Source of the DNA: an uncultured Pelagibacteraceae bacterium
Lineage (GTDB): Bacteria > Pseudomonadota > Alphaproteobacteria > Pelagibacterales > Pelagibacteraceae
Assembly: GCA_902587215.1 (NCBI GenBank)
Contig: CACIKJ010000001.1
Coordinates: 1 to 64,000, forward strand
Direction: 5' to 3'
Length of the DNA stretch: 64,000 nt
This document shows, piece after piece, positions 1-7,868 of the stretch. The notes beneath the pieces were generated by a model, which was not told the origin of the DNA, searched no databases, and worked only from the letters and a program-made list of their open reading frames with translations. The first letter of the stretch is position 1; every line of letters starts with the position of its first letter. The translations under genes and the position numbers were made by a program.

Positions 1-247
1 TTTCACAAACTCTTTTTTCGTCCTCTATCAACCATAGTTTGCTATTAATTTCCTTAAGTGACACAATTAGATTTTCTAAATTCTTATCAATTTTTACATT
101 TTTATTAAATTGTTCATTAAGTATTGTGTATTCCTCAGAAATTAGTTTTAATTTTGCATTATCTTTAATTTTTTCTTTCTTTATTTCTAAAATTGAAATT
201 TTATCTAAAAGCTCTCCAACAGAAACTTCAACTAATATTTTATTCAT
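1..247 (-). CDS. Conserved hypothetical protein (DUF6165-like), C-terminus beyond window
   Basis: The reverse strand reads open from an ATG at 245-247 to the window edge, giving 82 codons with no stop. The protein starts MNKILVEVSVGELLDKISIL and continues as a charged, helix-rich sequence (EIKKEKIKDNAKLKL). The VSVGELLDKxSILEIK pattern resembles the small uncharacterised family I know as DUF6165, often found near glycosyltransferases; the family name is from memory. A heptosyltransferase-like gene starts divergently 36 bases away, which fits a surface-polysaccharide setting. Function is unknown. An overlapping plus-strand reading at 39-251 is poor in protein character and is taken as a shadow. 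Confidence 0.7.
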   Translation of the reverse strand, partial: MNKILVEVSVGELLDKISILEIKKEKIKDNAKLKLISEEYTILNEQFNKNVKIDKNLENLIVSLKEINSKLWLIEDEKRVCE

Positions 248-283
248 ATAAATTATTTTATAGTATGTTAAATTGTTAAAAAT

Positions 284-1225
284 ATGTCTAATATTTTAAT
301 TATTAAACATGGATCATTAGGAGATATAGCTCAAGCGAGCGGTGCTATTCAAGACATTTCTGAATTTCATAAAGATGATGATATATATTTATTAACTACC
401 TATCCATATTTTGAACTATTTAAAAATAATCCATATTTAAAGGCAGTTATACTAGATAAAAGGCTTTCCAGATTTAATCTAATTTATTTATTTACTTTAA
501 TGAGAGTAATAAAAAAATATAAGTTTAAAAAAGTTTTTGATTTACAAAATTCATCAAGAACAAATTTTTATAAAAGAATTTTATTTCCAAACGCTGGCCA
601 TTTAATTTGGTCTTCTTCTGATACAACTTTACCAAAAGATAAATCCAAAAAAGAATTTGATAAGAATCCTGTGTTAATAAGATTTAAACATCAATTAGAA
701 ACATCCGGAGTTAAAACTAACAGAGTAATGACACCAGACTTTAATTGGGCTTGTACAAATATAAATAAAATAAAAAAAGAATATGATTTAAAAAAATTTA
801 TTATTCTATTTCCTTTTTGCTCACCGCATTTAATAATAAAAAAATGGCCTCACTATAATAAATTTATAGAATTGGTTAAAAATAAATACAATAACGAATA
901 TAAAGTTTTAGTTGCCCCTGGCCCTTTAGAAATACCAATGACAAAAGATATTAATGCAGTTACAGTTTTAAATGACCAAAAAGCTTTAACTATCTCTGAG
1001 CTTGCGTCCTTAATTAAAGATAGTTCATATGTTGTTGCGAATGATACTGGTCCAGCACATATGGCGGCCCATCTAGGTGTTAAAGGATTAACATTATTTG
1101 GTTCTCACACTACAGCATACAAAGTAAGTATCGAAAGAGAAAATTTTAAAGCTATACAAGTTGCTGATTTAAATAAACTTACTCCTGAAAAAGTTTTCGA
1201 AAAATTTGTTGAGTCTTTGAATTAA
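284..1225 (+). CDS. Glycosyltransferase family 9 (heptosyltransferase-like)
   Basis: A 313-residue GT-B glycosyltransferase of family 9, the ADP-heptose:LPS heptosyltransferase group that builds the lipopolysaccharide inner core on the cytoplasmic face of the inner membrane. The N-terminus MSNILIIKHGSLGDIAQA carries the family's K-x-GxLGD motif (residues 8-14). The C-terminal donor site VANDTGPAHMAAHLG (251-265) and the following LTLFG strand are typical. Length is normal for the family. It converges on the IclR gene, and the two stop regions overlap by 4 bases. The sugar donor cannot be read from sequence, and true heptose use is uncertain. Confidence 0.85.
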   Translation: MSNILIIKHGSLGDIAQASGAIQDISEFHKDDDIYLLTTYPYFELFKNNPYLKAVILDKRLSRFNLIYLFTLMRVIKKYKFKKVFDLQNSSRTNFYKRILFPNAGHLIWSSSDTTLPKDKSKKEFDKNPVLIRFKHQLETSGVKTNRVMTPDFNWACTNINKIKKEYDLKKFIILFPFCSPHLIIKKWPHYNKFIELVKNKYNNEYKVLVAPGPLEIPMTKDINAVTVLNDQKALTISELASLIKDSSYVVANDTGPAHMAAHLGVKGLTLFGSHTTAYKVSIERENFKAIQVADLNKLTPEKVFEKFVESLN

Positions 1226-1902
1226 ATTTGTTTTTCTAATTTTACTCTTGAATTTTTAAGAATTGATAAAAAATTTAAAGTATTCGTTTTATTGAAATTT
1301 GAAACATGGCCAGAAACTGATATGGCTCCTAGTAATGTTTTTTGTTTCGATAATAAAGGTACAGTCACCGACGCTTTTTCAGGATCTATTTCACCATGTG
1401 AAATTGAAAATTCATCTTTAAGTACTTTATTTTTATTTTGTGTTTTTAAATCATGATATGTAGAAATTATATGACCACTAGATCCTCTCTCCAACGATCT
1501 TGGTTGACCCAGAATCAGATTGTGTCTCATATCTTTTTCTGGTTCACTTTTTAAAATACAAACTCGAGCATTATCACTTTTTATCCAAAAACTTGCTGTC
1601 TCATTTGTTTTATCTTTAATAAAATTTAATTGTTTTTGTATTAGATCATTAATATGAAATGTATCATCATAAACGTTAATTAATCTATTTATAGCATTTC
1701 CAAGTTTAAATTTTTTATTAGATAGTCTTTCGATGTAGCCATATTTTAATAATGAGGCGCATAATCTAGACGTAGTACTTTTATATTGATTAATTTTTTT
1801 TGATATTTCTGTAAGAGTTAATTCTTCTCTCTTTTCACTAAATGCATTTAGAATTTGTAAAGCTTTGTCTACAGCTTCAACTCCTAGATTTTTATTTTCC
1901 AT
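1222..1902 (-). CDS. IclR family transcriptional regulator
   Basis: A 226-residue DNA-binding regulator. Residues about 9-70 form the IclR winged helix-turn-helix (VDKALQILNAFSEKREELTL, then TLTEISKKI and STTSRLCASLLKYGYI). The rest is the effector-binding domain, with the SSGHIISTY segment and the C-terminal TVPLLSKQKTLLGAISVSGH. IclR proteins usually control small-molecule catabolism or transport; the effector here is unknown. The start at 1902 lies 45 bases from a perfect inverted repeat (1948-1968), probably its own operator. The gene upstream on the same strand (1996-2412) encodes a small membrane protein. Confidence 0.9.
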   Translation of the reverse strand: MENKNLGVEAVDKALQILNAFSEKREELTLTEISKKINQYKSTTSRLCASLLKYGYIERLSNKKFKLGNAINRLINVYDDTFHINDLIQKQLNFIKDKTNETASFWIKSDNARVCILKSEPEKDMRHNLILGQPRSLERGSSGHIISTYHDLKTQNKNKVLKDEFSISHGEIDPEKASVTVPLLSKQKTLLGAISVSGHVSNFNKTNTLNFLSILKNSRVKLEKQI

Positions 1903-1947
1903 TTTTTATTCTACGACAATTTCAAACAAAAAAAATGGTTAATTTAT

Positions 1948-1988
1948 AAGTTCTAACTGGTAGAACTTAATATTACGTCTAGTAGAAC
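1948..1988 (-). promoter_or_regulatory. Candidate IclR-type operator: inverted repeat plus third half-site
   Basis: AAGTTCTA (1948-1955) and TAGAACTT (1961-1968) form a perfect 8-base inverted repeat with a 5-base spacer. A further TAGAAC half-site follows at 1983-1988, 22 bases (two helical turns) from the TAGAAC at 1961. The cluster sits in the short gap directly upstream of the IclR-family gene. There is no T-tract, so it does not look like a terminator. Autoregulation is inferred from position and symmetry. Confidence 0.6.
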
Positions 1989-1995
1989 AGTTATT

Positions 1996-2412
1996 TTATA
2001 TATAAATTTTATCTGCTAAACCGTAGCAAAGTATCGCACTTAATAAAGTTAAAACTCCAGGAGCAATAATTCCCTCAACAGAAGTTTTTTCTGTATGTCC
2101 CAATTTATTTATTTTAATTGTGTAAACTCCAACAATAAATGCAGAAAGGTTTTGTAAAAATATTAGATTGAAAAATCCCCATGTCCCATCAACACCGCCT
2201 GATCTTACAAACATTATATACATTGCCATTATAAATGATGCTATGAAGATTGATCCAAAAAATCTTGTCATAATAGCTCCCGAATCATGCATCGCATATT
2301 GGTCTAGAAATGACTTTGTTTTAAATACACATCTAAAACCATAAACACCATGGCCTATAAAGTGCAGTATAAATATAATTAAAAGAAATATTCCGTTAAA
2401 CTTTTCAATCAT
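1996..2412 (-). CDS. Small integral membrane protein, function unknown
   Basis: A 138-residue protein with four hydrophobic segments: about 7-25, 48-67, 80-98 and 115-134. The N-terminal half has a His-rich stretch (FILHFIGHGVYGFRC) that could bind metal or haem, but no known family is clearly recognised. It is encoded just upstream of the IclR regulator on the same strand, and 12 bases downstream of the GT4 glycosyltransferase gene (2425-3507), so it is probably co-transcribed with the latter. No signal peptide cleavage site is evident; the first helix is likely a membrane anchor. Confidence 0.7.
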   Translation of the reverse strand: MIEKFNGIFLLIIFILHFIGHGVYGFRCVFKTKSFLDQYAMHDSGAIMTRFFGSIFIASFIMAMYIMFVRSGGVDGTWGFFNLIFLQNLSAFIVGVYTIKINKLGHTEKTSVEGIIAPGVLTLLSAILCYGLADKIYI

Positions 2413-2424
2413 GGAAAAACCTTA

Positions 2425-3507
2425 TCATAATAATTTTAAATATTCTTTTATAATTTTGTCCCAATGAAAATTTGCTGAAAATTCCTTAGCTTTTTGTCCA
2501 AATTGTTTATATGAATTATTTTTCAAAATTAAATCTATACTAGAATATATATCATCTAAACTGTTTCCATCACATATCAATCCAGTCTCATTGTGTCTAA
2601 TTGCATCAGAAGCTCCACCATCCTTTCCTCCAATTGATGGGACACCAAACTGCGCAGCTTCTACATAAGCTATTCCAAAACCTTCAACAGATTTTTTGTA
2701 TACTATTGAAGGCATAACAAATACGTGAGATTTGGCTATCAATGCATTTTTAAGATCAGGACTAATATTTTTCAAGAATAATACTTGATTGTTTAAATTA
2801 AGTTCCTTAGTTATTTTTTTAATATTATCCTCCTCTTCACCATACCCTATGGAAGTATAAATGATATTTGGATAAATTTGTTTTAAGTTTCTTAAAGCCA
2901 TAATTATTTTCTCATGACTTTTTCTTTTGTCATATCTTGACACAGTAATTAATCTTGGATTTTTACCTTTGAGTATTTTATCTGCTTCTTTAAGAGTTTT
3001 ATCATCAATTTTTTCGACTGGTTCTATCCCAGGATTAATTACAATAATTTTTTCCTCTAAAACTCCTAAAGAAATAGCAAGATCTCTGGTGAATTTAGAG
3101 TTTGCTACAATTTTATCTACATTATTAAGTACTTTTAAAGCTCTTTTATTTAAAAAAGATCCCTTGTTATGATTTATTTCTTTTGAATGGATTAAACATA
3201 TTTTTTTTATATTTGTTTTAATTTTTTCTAAGCTTTTCCAATGATCAGCAATAATAGTTCTAACTTTGTTATTATTTTCAAGATAATTATTTACTAATAA
3301 AGACTTTCTATATTTTTTTATTAATTTTGGTCCACCAATTCTCTCTATAGTAAAAGAAACATTCTCATCAAACTGTTGTGCATTCTCATGATCATCTGCA
3401 AATACTTTTATTAAATCATGTTTAGATAAGGAATTTGTAAGTCCCCACATCAAGTTTTGCATACCACCGACTTCGGGAGGATAACTTCGTGTAACAACTA
3501 AATGCAT
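2425..3507 (-). CDS. Glycosyltransferase family 4
   Basis: A 360-residue retaining GT-B glycosyltransferase. The N-terminus MHLVVTRSYPPEVGGMQNLM has the acceptor-side PPxxGG motif of GT4. The C-terminal half has the donor-binding region with VSRYDKRKSHEKII and the conserved E-x7-E motif in EGFGIAYVEAAQFGVPSIGG. It presumably transfers a nucleotide-activated sugar to a lipid or glycan at the cytoplasmic membrane; the specific sugar is unknown. It lies 4 bases from the thioredoxin-like gene, in a minus-strand run from 4060 to 1996. Confidence 0.88.
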   Translation of the reverse strand: MHLVVTRSYPPEVGGMQNLMWGLTNSLSKHDLIKVFADDHENAQQFDENVSFTIERIGGPKLIKKYRKSLLVNNYLENNNKVRTIIADHWKSLEKIKTNIKKICLIHSKEINHNKGSFLNKRALKVLNNVDKIVANSKFTRDLAISLGVLEEKIIVINPGIEPVEKIDDKTLKEADKILKGKNPRLITVSRYDKRKSHEKIIMALRNLKQIYPNIIYTSIGYGEEEDNIKKITKELNLNNQVLFLKNISPDLKNALIAKSHVFVMPSIVYKKSVEGFGIAYVEAAQFGVPSIGGKDGGASDAIRHNETGLICDGNSLDDIYSSIDLILKNNSYKQFGQKAKEFSANFHWDKIIKEYLKLL

Positions 3508-3511
3508 TTAA

Positions 3512-4060
3512 TTACTTCCACTTAATACTACAACCAGCACTAGGAACTTGATTTTTAGGTCCATTCCCTGTTTTAGAAATTTGTTTCATTGCATTTAATA
3601 AATCACTCACTCCTTCTTTTACAGGAACCAAATTTTTAAGCTCTCTTAATCTTCCTCTATATTGAAGTTCAAGGTTTTTGTTATAACCAAAGAAATCAGG
3701 TGTACACACTGCACCATAGGTCTTAGCAATTTCTTGAGTTTCATCGACAAGATAAGGAAAATTAAATTTATTTTTCTTTGCAAATTCAATCATATTTTCA
3801 AAAGAGTCCTCAGGATAATTCTCTGCATCATTTGCACATATCGCAACAGCATTAATACCAAGTTTTTGTAATTCAGTACAATCTTCAACTATTTCCTTTG
3901 TGACCGCCTTAACATAAGGGCAATGATTACAAATAAACATTATCAGAGTTCCATTTTCACCTTTTATATCATTTAAAGATAAAATTTTGTTATCAGTTGA
4001 TTTAAGTTCAAAGTCAGGTGCCTTCGTACCAAAATCACATATTGGAGTTTCTACAGCCAT
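3512..4060 (-). CDS. Thioredoxin/peroxiredoxin-like redox protein (AhpC-TSA fold)
   Basis: A 182-residue thioredoxin-fold protein. It starts with a peroxiredoxin-like segment (GTKAPDFELKSTDNKILSLN, residues 11-30) followed by the redox motif MFICNHCPYVKAV, a CxxC with an unusual Asn-His between the cysteines. The conserved VDETQEIAKTYGAVCTPDFF segment contains the cis-proline. This is the group often annotated as thioredoxin family protein or thiol-disulfide isomerase; the substrate is unknown. There is no signal peptide, so it is cytoplasmic. The start faces the carbonic anhydrase gene across only 20 bases, with A/T-rich -10-like sequences on both strands. Confidence 0.85.
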   Translation of the reverse strand: MAVETPICDFGTKAPDFELKSTDNKILSLNDIKGENGTLIMFICNHCPYVKAVTKEIVEDCTELQKLGINAVAICANDAENYPEDSFENMIEFAKKNKFNFPYLVDETQEIAKTYGAVCTPDFFGYNKNLELQYRGRLRELKNLVPVKEGVSDLLNAMKQISKTGNGPKNQVPSAGCSIKWK

Positions 4061-4080
4061 AATGTATTATTATATAAATA

Positions 4081-4593
4081 ATGTTTTACGATTTAAAAGA
4101 TAAAAAACCAAAAAACTCTGGCGAAAATTGGGTAGCTCCAAACGCAGTGGTAATAGGAGATGTCACATTAGACAAGAATTCTAGTATTTGGTTTAATGCG
4201 ACATTAAGAGGAGATATTGAAAATATTCACATTGGTGAGGGGTCAAACGTTCAAGACGGTAGTGTTTTACATACAGATCCTGGATGTCCTTTAAAAGTTG
4301 GAAAAAATGTTACAGTTGGTCATATGGTTATGCTTCATGGATGCACGATAGGGGATAATAGTTTAATTGGAATTGGTGCAGTGATTCTCAATAATGCAAA
4401 AATTGGAAAAAATTGTATCATTGGTGCAAAAGCTTTAATTACAGAAAATAAAGAGATACCAGATAACTCTTTAGTGATTGGTTCACCTGGAAAAGTTGTT
4501 AGAGAGGTCACAGAAGAAGAAAAAAAAGCAGTTTGGGAAAATACCAAACATTATCAAGACAATTGGAAAAAATATTCAGAGTCGATCTTTTAA
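4081..4593 (+). CDS. Gamma-class carbonic anhydrase family protein
   Basis: A 170-residue left-handed beta-helix protein with hexapeptide repeats (for example [20 protein letters not shown]). Three histidines expected to bind zinc are present: one in VLHTDPG and two in VGHMVMLHG. Family members hydrate CO2 or act as metal-binding scaffolds; many bacterial copies have weak or unproven activity. Length is typical. It starts divergently from the thioredoxin-like gene and converges on the flavin-binding protein gene, overlapping it by 4 bases. A -10-like TATAAA sits at 4073-4078, so the transcript may be nearly leaderless. Confidence 0.88.
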   Translation: MFYDLKDKKPKNSGENWVAPNAVVIGDVTLDKNSSIWFNATLRGDIENIHIGEGSNVQDGSVLHTDPGCPLKVGKNVTVGHMVMLHGCTIGDNSLIGIGAVILNNAKIGKNCIIGAKALITENKEIPDNSLVIGSPGKVVREVTEEEKKAVWENTKHYQDNWKKYSESIF

Positions 4594-5189
4594 GGTACTA
4601 ACCAAGCATTTTTGTTAGTTTCAAAATCAAACTTAGCCCTTCGATGTCCCTTAGCTGCAAGATATAGCCATTCAATAGATTTAATTTTACATTTAATAAC
4701 GGTAAAGTTTTTATAACCTTCTTCACTTTGTTCCATCGTATAGTCAAAATCTTCTAATTTAGATATCATGCCAGATGTAGGATTTTCCGATGTAGTTCCT
4801 GGAGGACTATCTGTTAAATAACATCTTCTACTTATATGTTGAGTTTTTTTCCAAGATTCTTCAGTTGTGGAGTTTTGATTATTTATTTCACAATCCACTT
4901 TTACCCTTAATTGAATTTTTTCCTCTTTGTCATAAAAAAGTAGTGAAGCTTTATTGTTTTTTTTTAGAATATACACTTTTGGAGATCTAAGATCAGTATG
5001 AAATTGTAATATATTTTTTTCTCTATCAGACTTTCTTAGTACAACTATTCTTCCATCAATTTCATCTTGATGAGCACACATAAAAACTGGAATTCTAAAA
5101 GGAGAGGCTCTGTTGGTAACAGCGTCATCTAACATAGACCAATACTTGTTTTGAATTTCTTCTAAATTTTCGTAGTATGCTGGTTGCAT
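4590..5189 (-). CDS. Pyridoxamine 5'-phosphate oxidase family flavoprotein
   Basis: A 199-residue split-barrel FMN-binding protein of the PNPOx-like superfamily. N-terminal residues resemble the FMN-contacting strand ([20 protein letters not shown]), followed by [20 protein letters not shown], and the C-terminus carries the [17 protein letters not shown] segment common in this group. It is probably a flavin-dependent oxidoreductase; a genuine vitamin B6 role is not shown, and the C-terminal PNPOx signature of PdxH is not obvious. It is encoded 6 bases downstream of the hydroxyacid dehydrogenase gene on the same strand. Confidence 0.82.
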   Translation of the reverse strand: MQPAYYENLEEIQNKYWSMLDDAVTNRASPFRIPVFMCAHQDEIDGRIVVLRKSDREKNILQFHTDLRSPKVYILKKNNKASLLFYDKEEKIQLRVKVDCEINNQNSTTEESWKKTQHISRRCYLTDSPPGTTSENPTSGMISKLEDFDYTMEQSEEGYKNFTVIKCKIKSIEWLYLAAKGHRRAKFDFETNKNAWLVP

Positions 5190-5195
5190 ACAATA

Positions 5196-6065
5196 TTACT
5201 TTCTAAATCTTCTAATTAAACTTGATGTGTCCCAACGGTTGCCACCCATTTCTTGAACATCTCCGTAATATTTATCTACAAGTTCAGTGATAGGTAATAA
5301 AGAACCATTATTTTTTGCTTCATCCATGGCAATTTTTAAATCTTTTCTCATCCAATCAACTGCAAATCCAAAGTCAAACTTATCGTCAATCATTGTTTTA
5401 TATCTATTCTCCATCTGCCAAGATTGGGCAGCACCTTTTGATATCACTTCAATTACATCCTCCATATTTAAACCAGCTTTCATTCCAAAATTAATTCCCT
5501 CAGATAATCCTTGAACTAATCCTGCAATACAAATTTGGTTAACCATTTTAGCTAATTGTCCCGAACCAGCTTTACCAAGTAATTTCATTTTTTTGCTGTA
5601 ACAATCAATCTTATCTTTAGCTTTATCAAAGTCAGCTTGATCGCCACCAATCATAACTGTCAATGTACCGTTTTCCGCACCAGCTTGACCACCTGATACA
5701 GGAGCATCAAGGGAACCAAATCCATTTTTTTTGGCGTAGTCATAAATCTCTCTTGCAATTGTTGCAGAAGCCGTAGTGTTATCAATGTAGATTGCTCCTT
5801 TCTTAATTGTTTTAAATGCACCATTGTTACCAAAAGTAACTTCTCTTAAATCGCTATCATTTCCAACACATGTAAATATATATTCAGCATCTTTTGCTGC
5901 CTCAGCAGGTGTTTCCGCCATTTTACCTTTATATTCACTTGTCCATTTTTCTGCTTTTGATTTAGTTCTATTAAAAACAGTTACATTGTGCCCACCTTTT
6001 GATATATAACCAGCCATTGGATAACCCATTACACCAAGGCCAATGAAAGCAACATTACAAGTCAT
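5196..6065 (-). CDS. NAD(P)-dependent beta-hydroxyacid dehydrogenase (3-hydroxyisobutyrate dehydrogenase family)
   Basis: A 289-residue cytoplasmic dehydrogenase. The N-terminal Rossmann motif is VAFIGLGVMGYPMAGYI; the substrate loop is DAPVSGGQAGAENGTLTVMI; the catalytic lysine lies in GSGQLAKMVNQ. An Arg (VFNRTKSK) after the second beta strand suggests NADP preference. Family members oxidise 3-hydroxyisobutyrate or reduce tartronate, glyoxylate or succinic semialdehyde, and the substrate cannot be fixed here. The ATG lies only 8 bases from the divergent MFS gene, so the promoter must sit largely inside coding DNA. Joint control of the pair is plausible. Confidence 0.9.
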   Translation of the reverse strand: MTCNVAFIGLGVMGYPMAGYISKGGHNVTVFNRTKSKAEKWTSEYKGKMAETPAEAAKDAEYIFTCVGNDSDLREVTFGNNGAFKTIKKGAIYIDNTTASATIAREIYDYAKKNGFGSLDAPVSGGQAGAENGTLTVMIGGDQADFDKAKDKIDCYSKKMKLLGKAGSGQLAKMVNQICIAGLVQGLSEGINFGMKAGLNMEDVIEVISKGAAQSWQMENRYKTMIDDKFDFGFAVDWMRKDLKIAMDEAKNNGSLLPITELVDKYYGDVQEMGGNRWDTSSLIRRFRK

Positions 6066-6073
6066 AATTTTTT

Positions 6074-7282
6074 ATGTTTAAAAGTTTAAGTTTAAAAGTA
6101 ATTATATTTGGATTTATATTTACATTTTTTTCAAGTTTTGGACAGAGTTTTTTTTTAGGACTTTTTAACTCAAGTATAAGAAACGAACTCTCTATTACTC
6201 ATGGGCAGTTTGGCTCAATTTACGCTTCTGCAACTTTGTTAAGCAGCTTTCTTTTAATTTGGGTTGGAAAAAAAATAGATGATATTAATATTTCGAAATT
6301 TGCTTTATTTGTAATTTTATTACTCTCTTTTTCATCTTTTTTCTTTTCAAAAATATCATCTGTATCTTTGTTATTTATTGCAATTTTTTTAATGAGATTT
6401 GCAGGACAAGGTATGATGTCTCATACAGCAACAACAACTATTTCAAGATATTTTACAAAATCTAGAGGAAAGGCATTAAGCACCGGATGGTTCGGTCTAT
6501 CAACGGCAGAGTTCATTCTTCCAGTATTAATTGTATATCTTTTAGCAATTTATAATTGGAAAAATATCTGGATTTCAATTTCTTTGATTGTAATAATTTT
6601 TTTACCTATTGCCTCTTACTTTCTTGTAAAAAATTTGAATTTTGAGTCCAGAGAAACGCCAGAGGACGAAAATTCATCAGAAAATAGAATTAAAGACTGG
6701 AAGAGAATTGAAGTTATTAAAGATTTTAGATTTTATGTGGTATGTGCAAATATGCTTGCGATGCCCTGGATTGCTACAGGCACTTTTGTTTATCAATCTT
6801 TTATATTAGAGTCTAAAAACTGGGGGCCATTTATTATCGCCCAATCTTTCATGGTTTACTCAATACTATCTGTAATAACTTTATTTTTATCAGGTTATTT
6901 AATAGACAGATTCACTAGTAGAAAATTACTAATCTTTATGAATATTCCTCTGCTACTTGCCGTAATAGTGATAATATATTTTAATCATCCCATAACCGCA
7001 TTTATTTTTCTTGGTTTAATTGGAATTTCTAACGGATTTGCAAACGTTTTAGGATCTTCTACATGGGCTGAAATTTACGGAGTAAAATATATTGGCTCAA
7101 TAAAAGCCTTAACTACTGCATTAATGGTTTTTGCAACAGCTTTTGGTACAGCATTGTTTGGAGTATTGATTGACAGGGGTTTTTCAATTGAGCAAATTGC
7201 TCTAATTTCATCGATTTATATATCAATTTCCTTAATTTTGCTTTTTTTAATAAGAAATAAGCTCAATCCTACAAAATCATAA
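6074..7282 (+). CDS. Major facilitator superfamily transporter
   Basis: A 402-residue polytopic protein with about 12 hydrophobic helices in two bundles. The loop after helix 2 (WVGKKIDDINISK) and the pseudo-repeat GYLIDRFTSRKLLIF match the MFS GxxxDR/K motif A. TM5 carries STGWFGLSTAEFILPVL. The substrate is not identifiable; the closest general description is a putative organic-anion MFS carrier. It is divergently transcribed from the hydroxyacid dehydrogenase with only 8 bases between start codons, hinting that it imports that enzyme's substrate or a precursor (inference). Confidence 0.87.
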   Translation: MFKSLSLKVIIFGFIFTFFSSFGQSFFLGLFNSSIRNELSITHGQFGSIYASATLLSSFLLIWVGKKIDDINISKFALFVILLLSFSSFFFSKISSVSLLFIAIFLMRFAGQGMMSHTATTTISRYFTKSRGKALSTGWFGLSTAEFILPVLIVYLLAIYNWKNIWISISLIVIIFLPIASYFLVKNLNFESRETPEDENSSENRIKDWKRIEVIKDFRFYVVCANMLAMPWIATGTFVYQSFILESKNWGPFIIAQSFMVYSILSVITLFLSGYLIDRFTSRKLLIFMNIPLLLAVIVIIYFNHPITAFIFLGLIGISNGFANVLGSSTWAEIYGVKYIGSIKALTTALMVFATAFGTALFGVLIDRGFSIEQIALISSIYISISLILLFLIRNKLNPTKS

Positions 7283-7288
7283 AAAAAC

Positions 7289-7315
7289 TTGATTTTGTTT
7301 TGCCTGGAGTATAAA
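7289..7315 (+). promoter_or_regulatory. Candidate rpoZ promoter giving a near-leaderless mRNA
   Basis: TTGATT at 7289-7294 and TATAAA at 7310-7315 resemble a sigma-70 promoter with a short 15-base spacer. The -10 ends only 8 bases before the rpoZ ATG at 7324, so transcription would begin about 2 bases before the start codon. No Shine-Dalgarno sequence is present. Confidence 0.5.
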
Positions 7316-7323
7316 CACCACGC

Positions 7324-7839
7324 ATGGCAAGAGTAACAGTAGAAGATTGTATTGATAAAGTAGATAGCCCTTATCAACTAGTATTAGTAGCAAAAGAGAG
7401 AGTAACACAGCTTAACTCAGGAATTGAACCAACATTACCAAGAGACAATGATAAAAATACAGTTATTTCATTAAGAGAAATAGCTGAAGAAAAAGTTAAA
7501 GTTTCAGAATTAGTTGATAGTGCGGTTTATAAATTAAGAAAACATGTTGAGCAAATTGATGATACTTCGGAAGAAGATGAAGAAATTGGCGATGATTTTG
7601 AGAATCTTTATAAGGGTGAAATTTCAAAAAGTGGAGTACCTATTTTACCATCAAAAAGAGCTAGAAAAATTCCAGAAAAAATTCAAGTTTCAAAAGAAGA
7701 TCTTGCAGAATTAACCAATTCACCTGAAGTAAAAGTAGAAGACACAGAATCACAAAATGAAGATGTTTCATTAGATCAAATGACAGAAGATGAAAATAAT
7801 GAAGCAGTCGCTGATGAATCAGAAACTTCAAATAGTTAA
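7324..7839 (+). CDS. rpoZ: RNA polymerase omega subunit with long acidic tail
   Basis: A 171-residue protein whose first ~75 residues match the omega subunit: [20 protein letters not shown], then [13 protein letters not shown], a conserved [18 protein letters not shown] helix, and an Arg-containing segment. Omega stabilises RNA polymerase beta-prime during assembly. The remaining ~95 residues are unusual: a low-complexity acidic extension ([16 protein letters not shown], later [18 protein letters not shown]) with a short basic patch (KRARKIPEK). Typical omega proteins are near 70-130 residues. The ATG has no ribosome binding site; a leaderless transcript is suggested by the upstream -10. Confidence 0.92.
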   Translation: MARVTVEDCIDKVDSPYQLVLVAKERVTQLNSGIEPTLPRDNDKNTVISLREIAEEKVKVSELVDSAVYKLRKHVEQIDDTSEEDEEIGDDFENLYKGEISKSGVPILPSKRARKIPEKIQVSKEDLAELTNSPEVKVEDTESQNEDVSLDQMTEDENNEAVADESETSNS

Positions 7840-7868
7840 TTAAATAATATATTAATTTCCTAATTTTT

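Noticed and set aside
39..251. Plus-strand 70-codon frame at the window start
   Set aside because: It is antisense to the DUF6165-like gene on the minus strand, which has a recognisable N-terminus and runs off the window; the plus frame has no family features.
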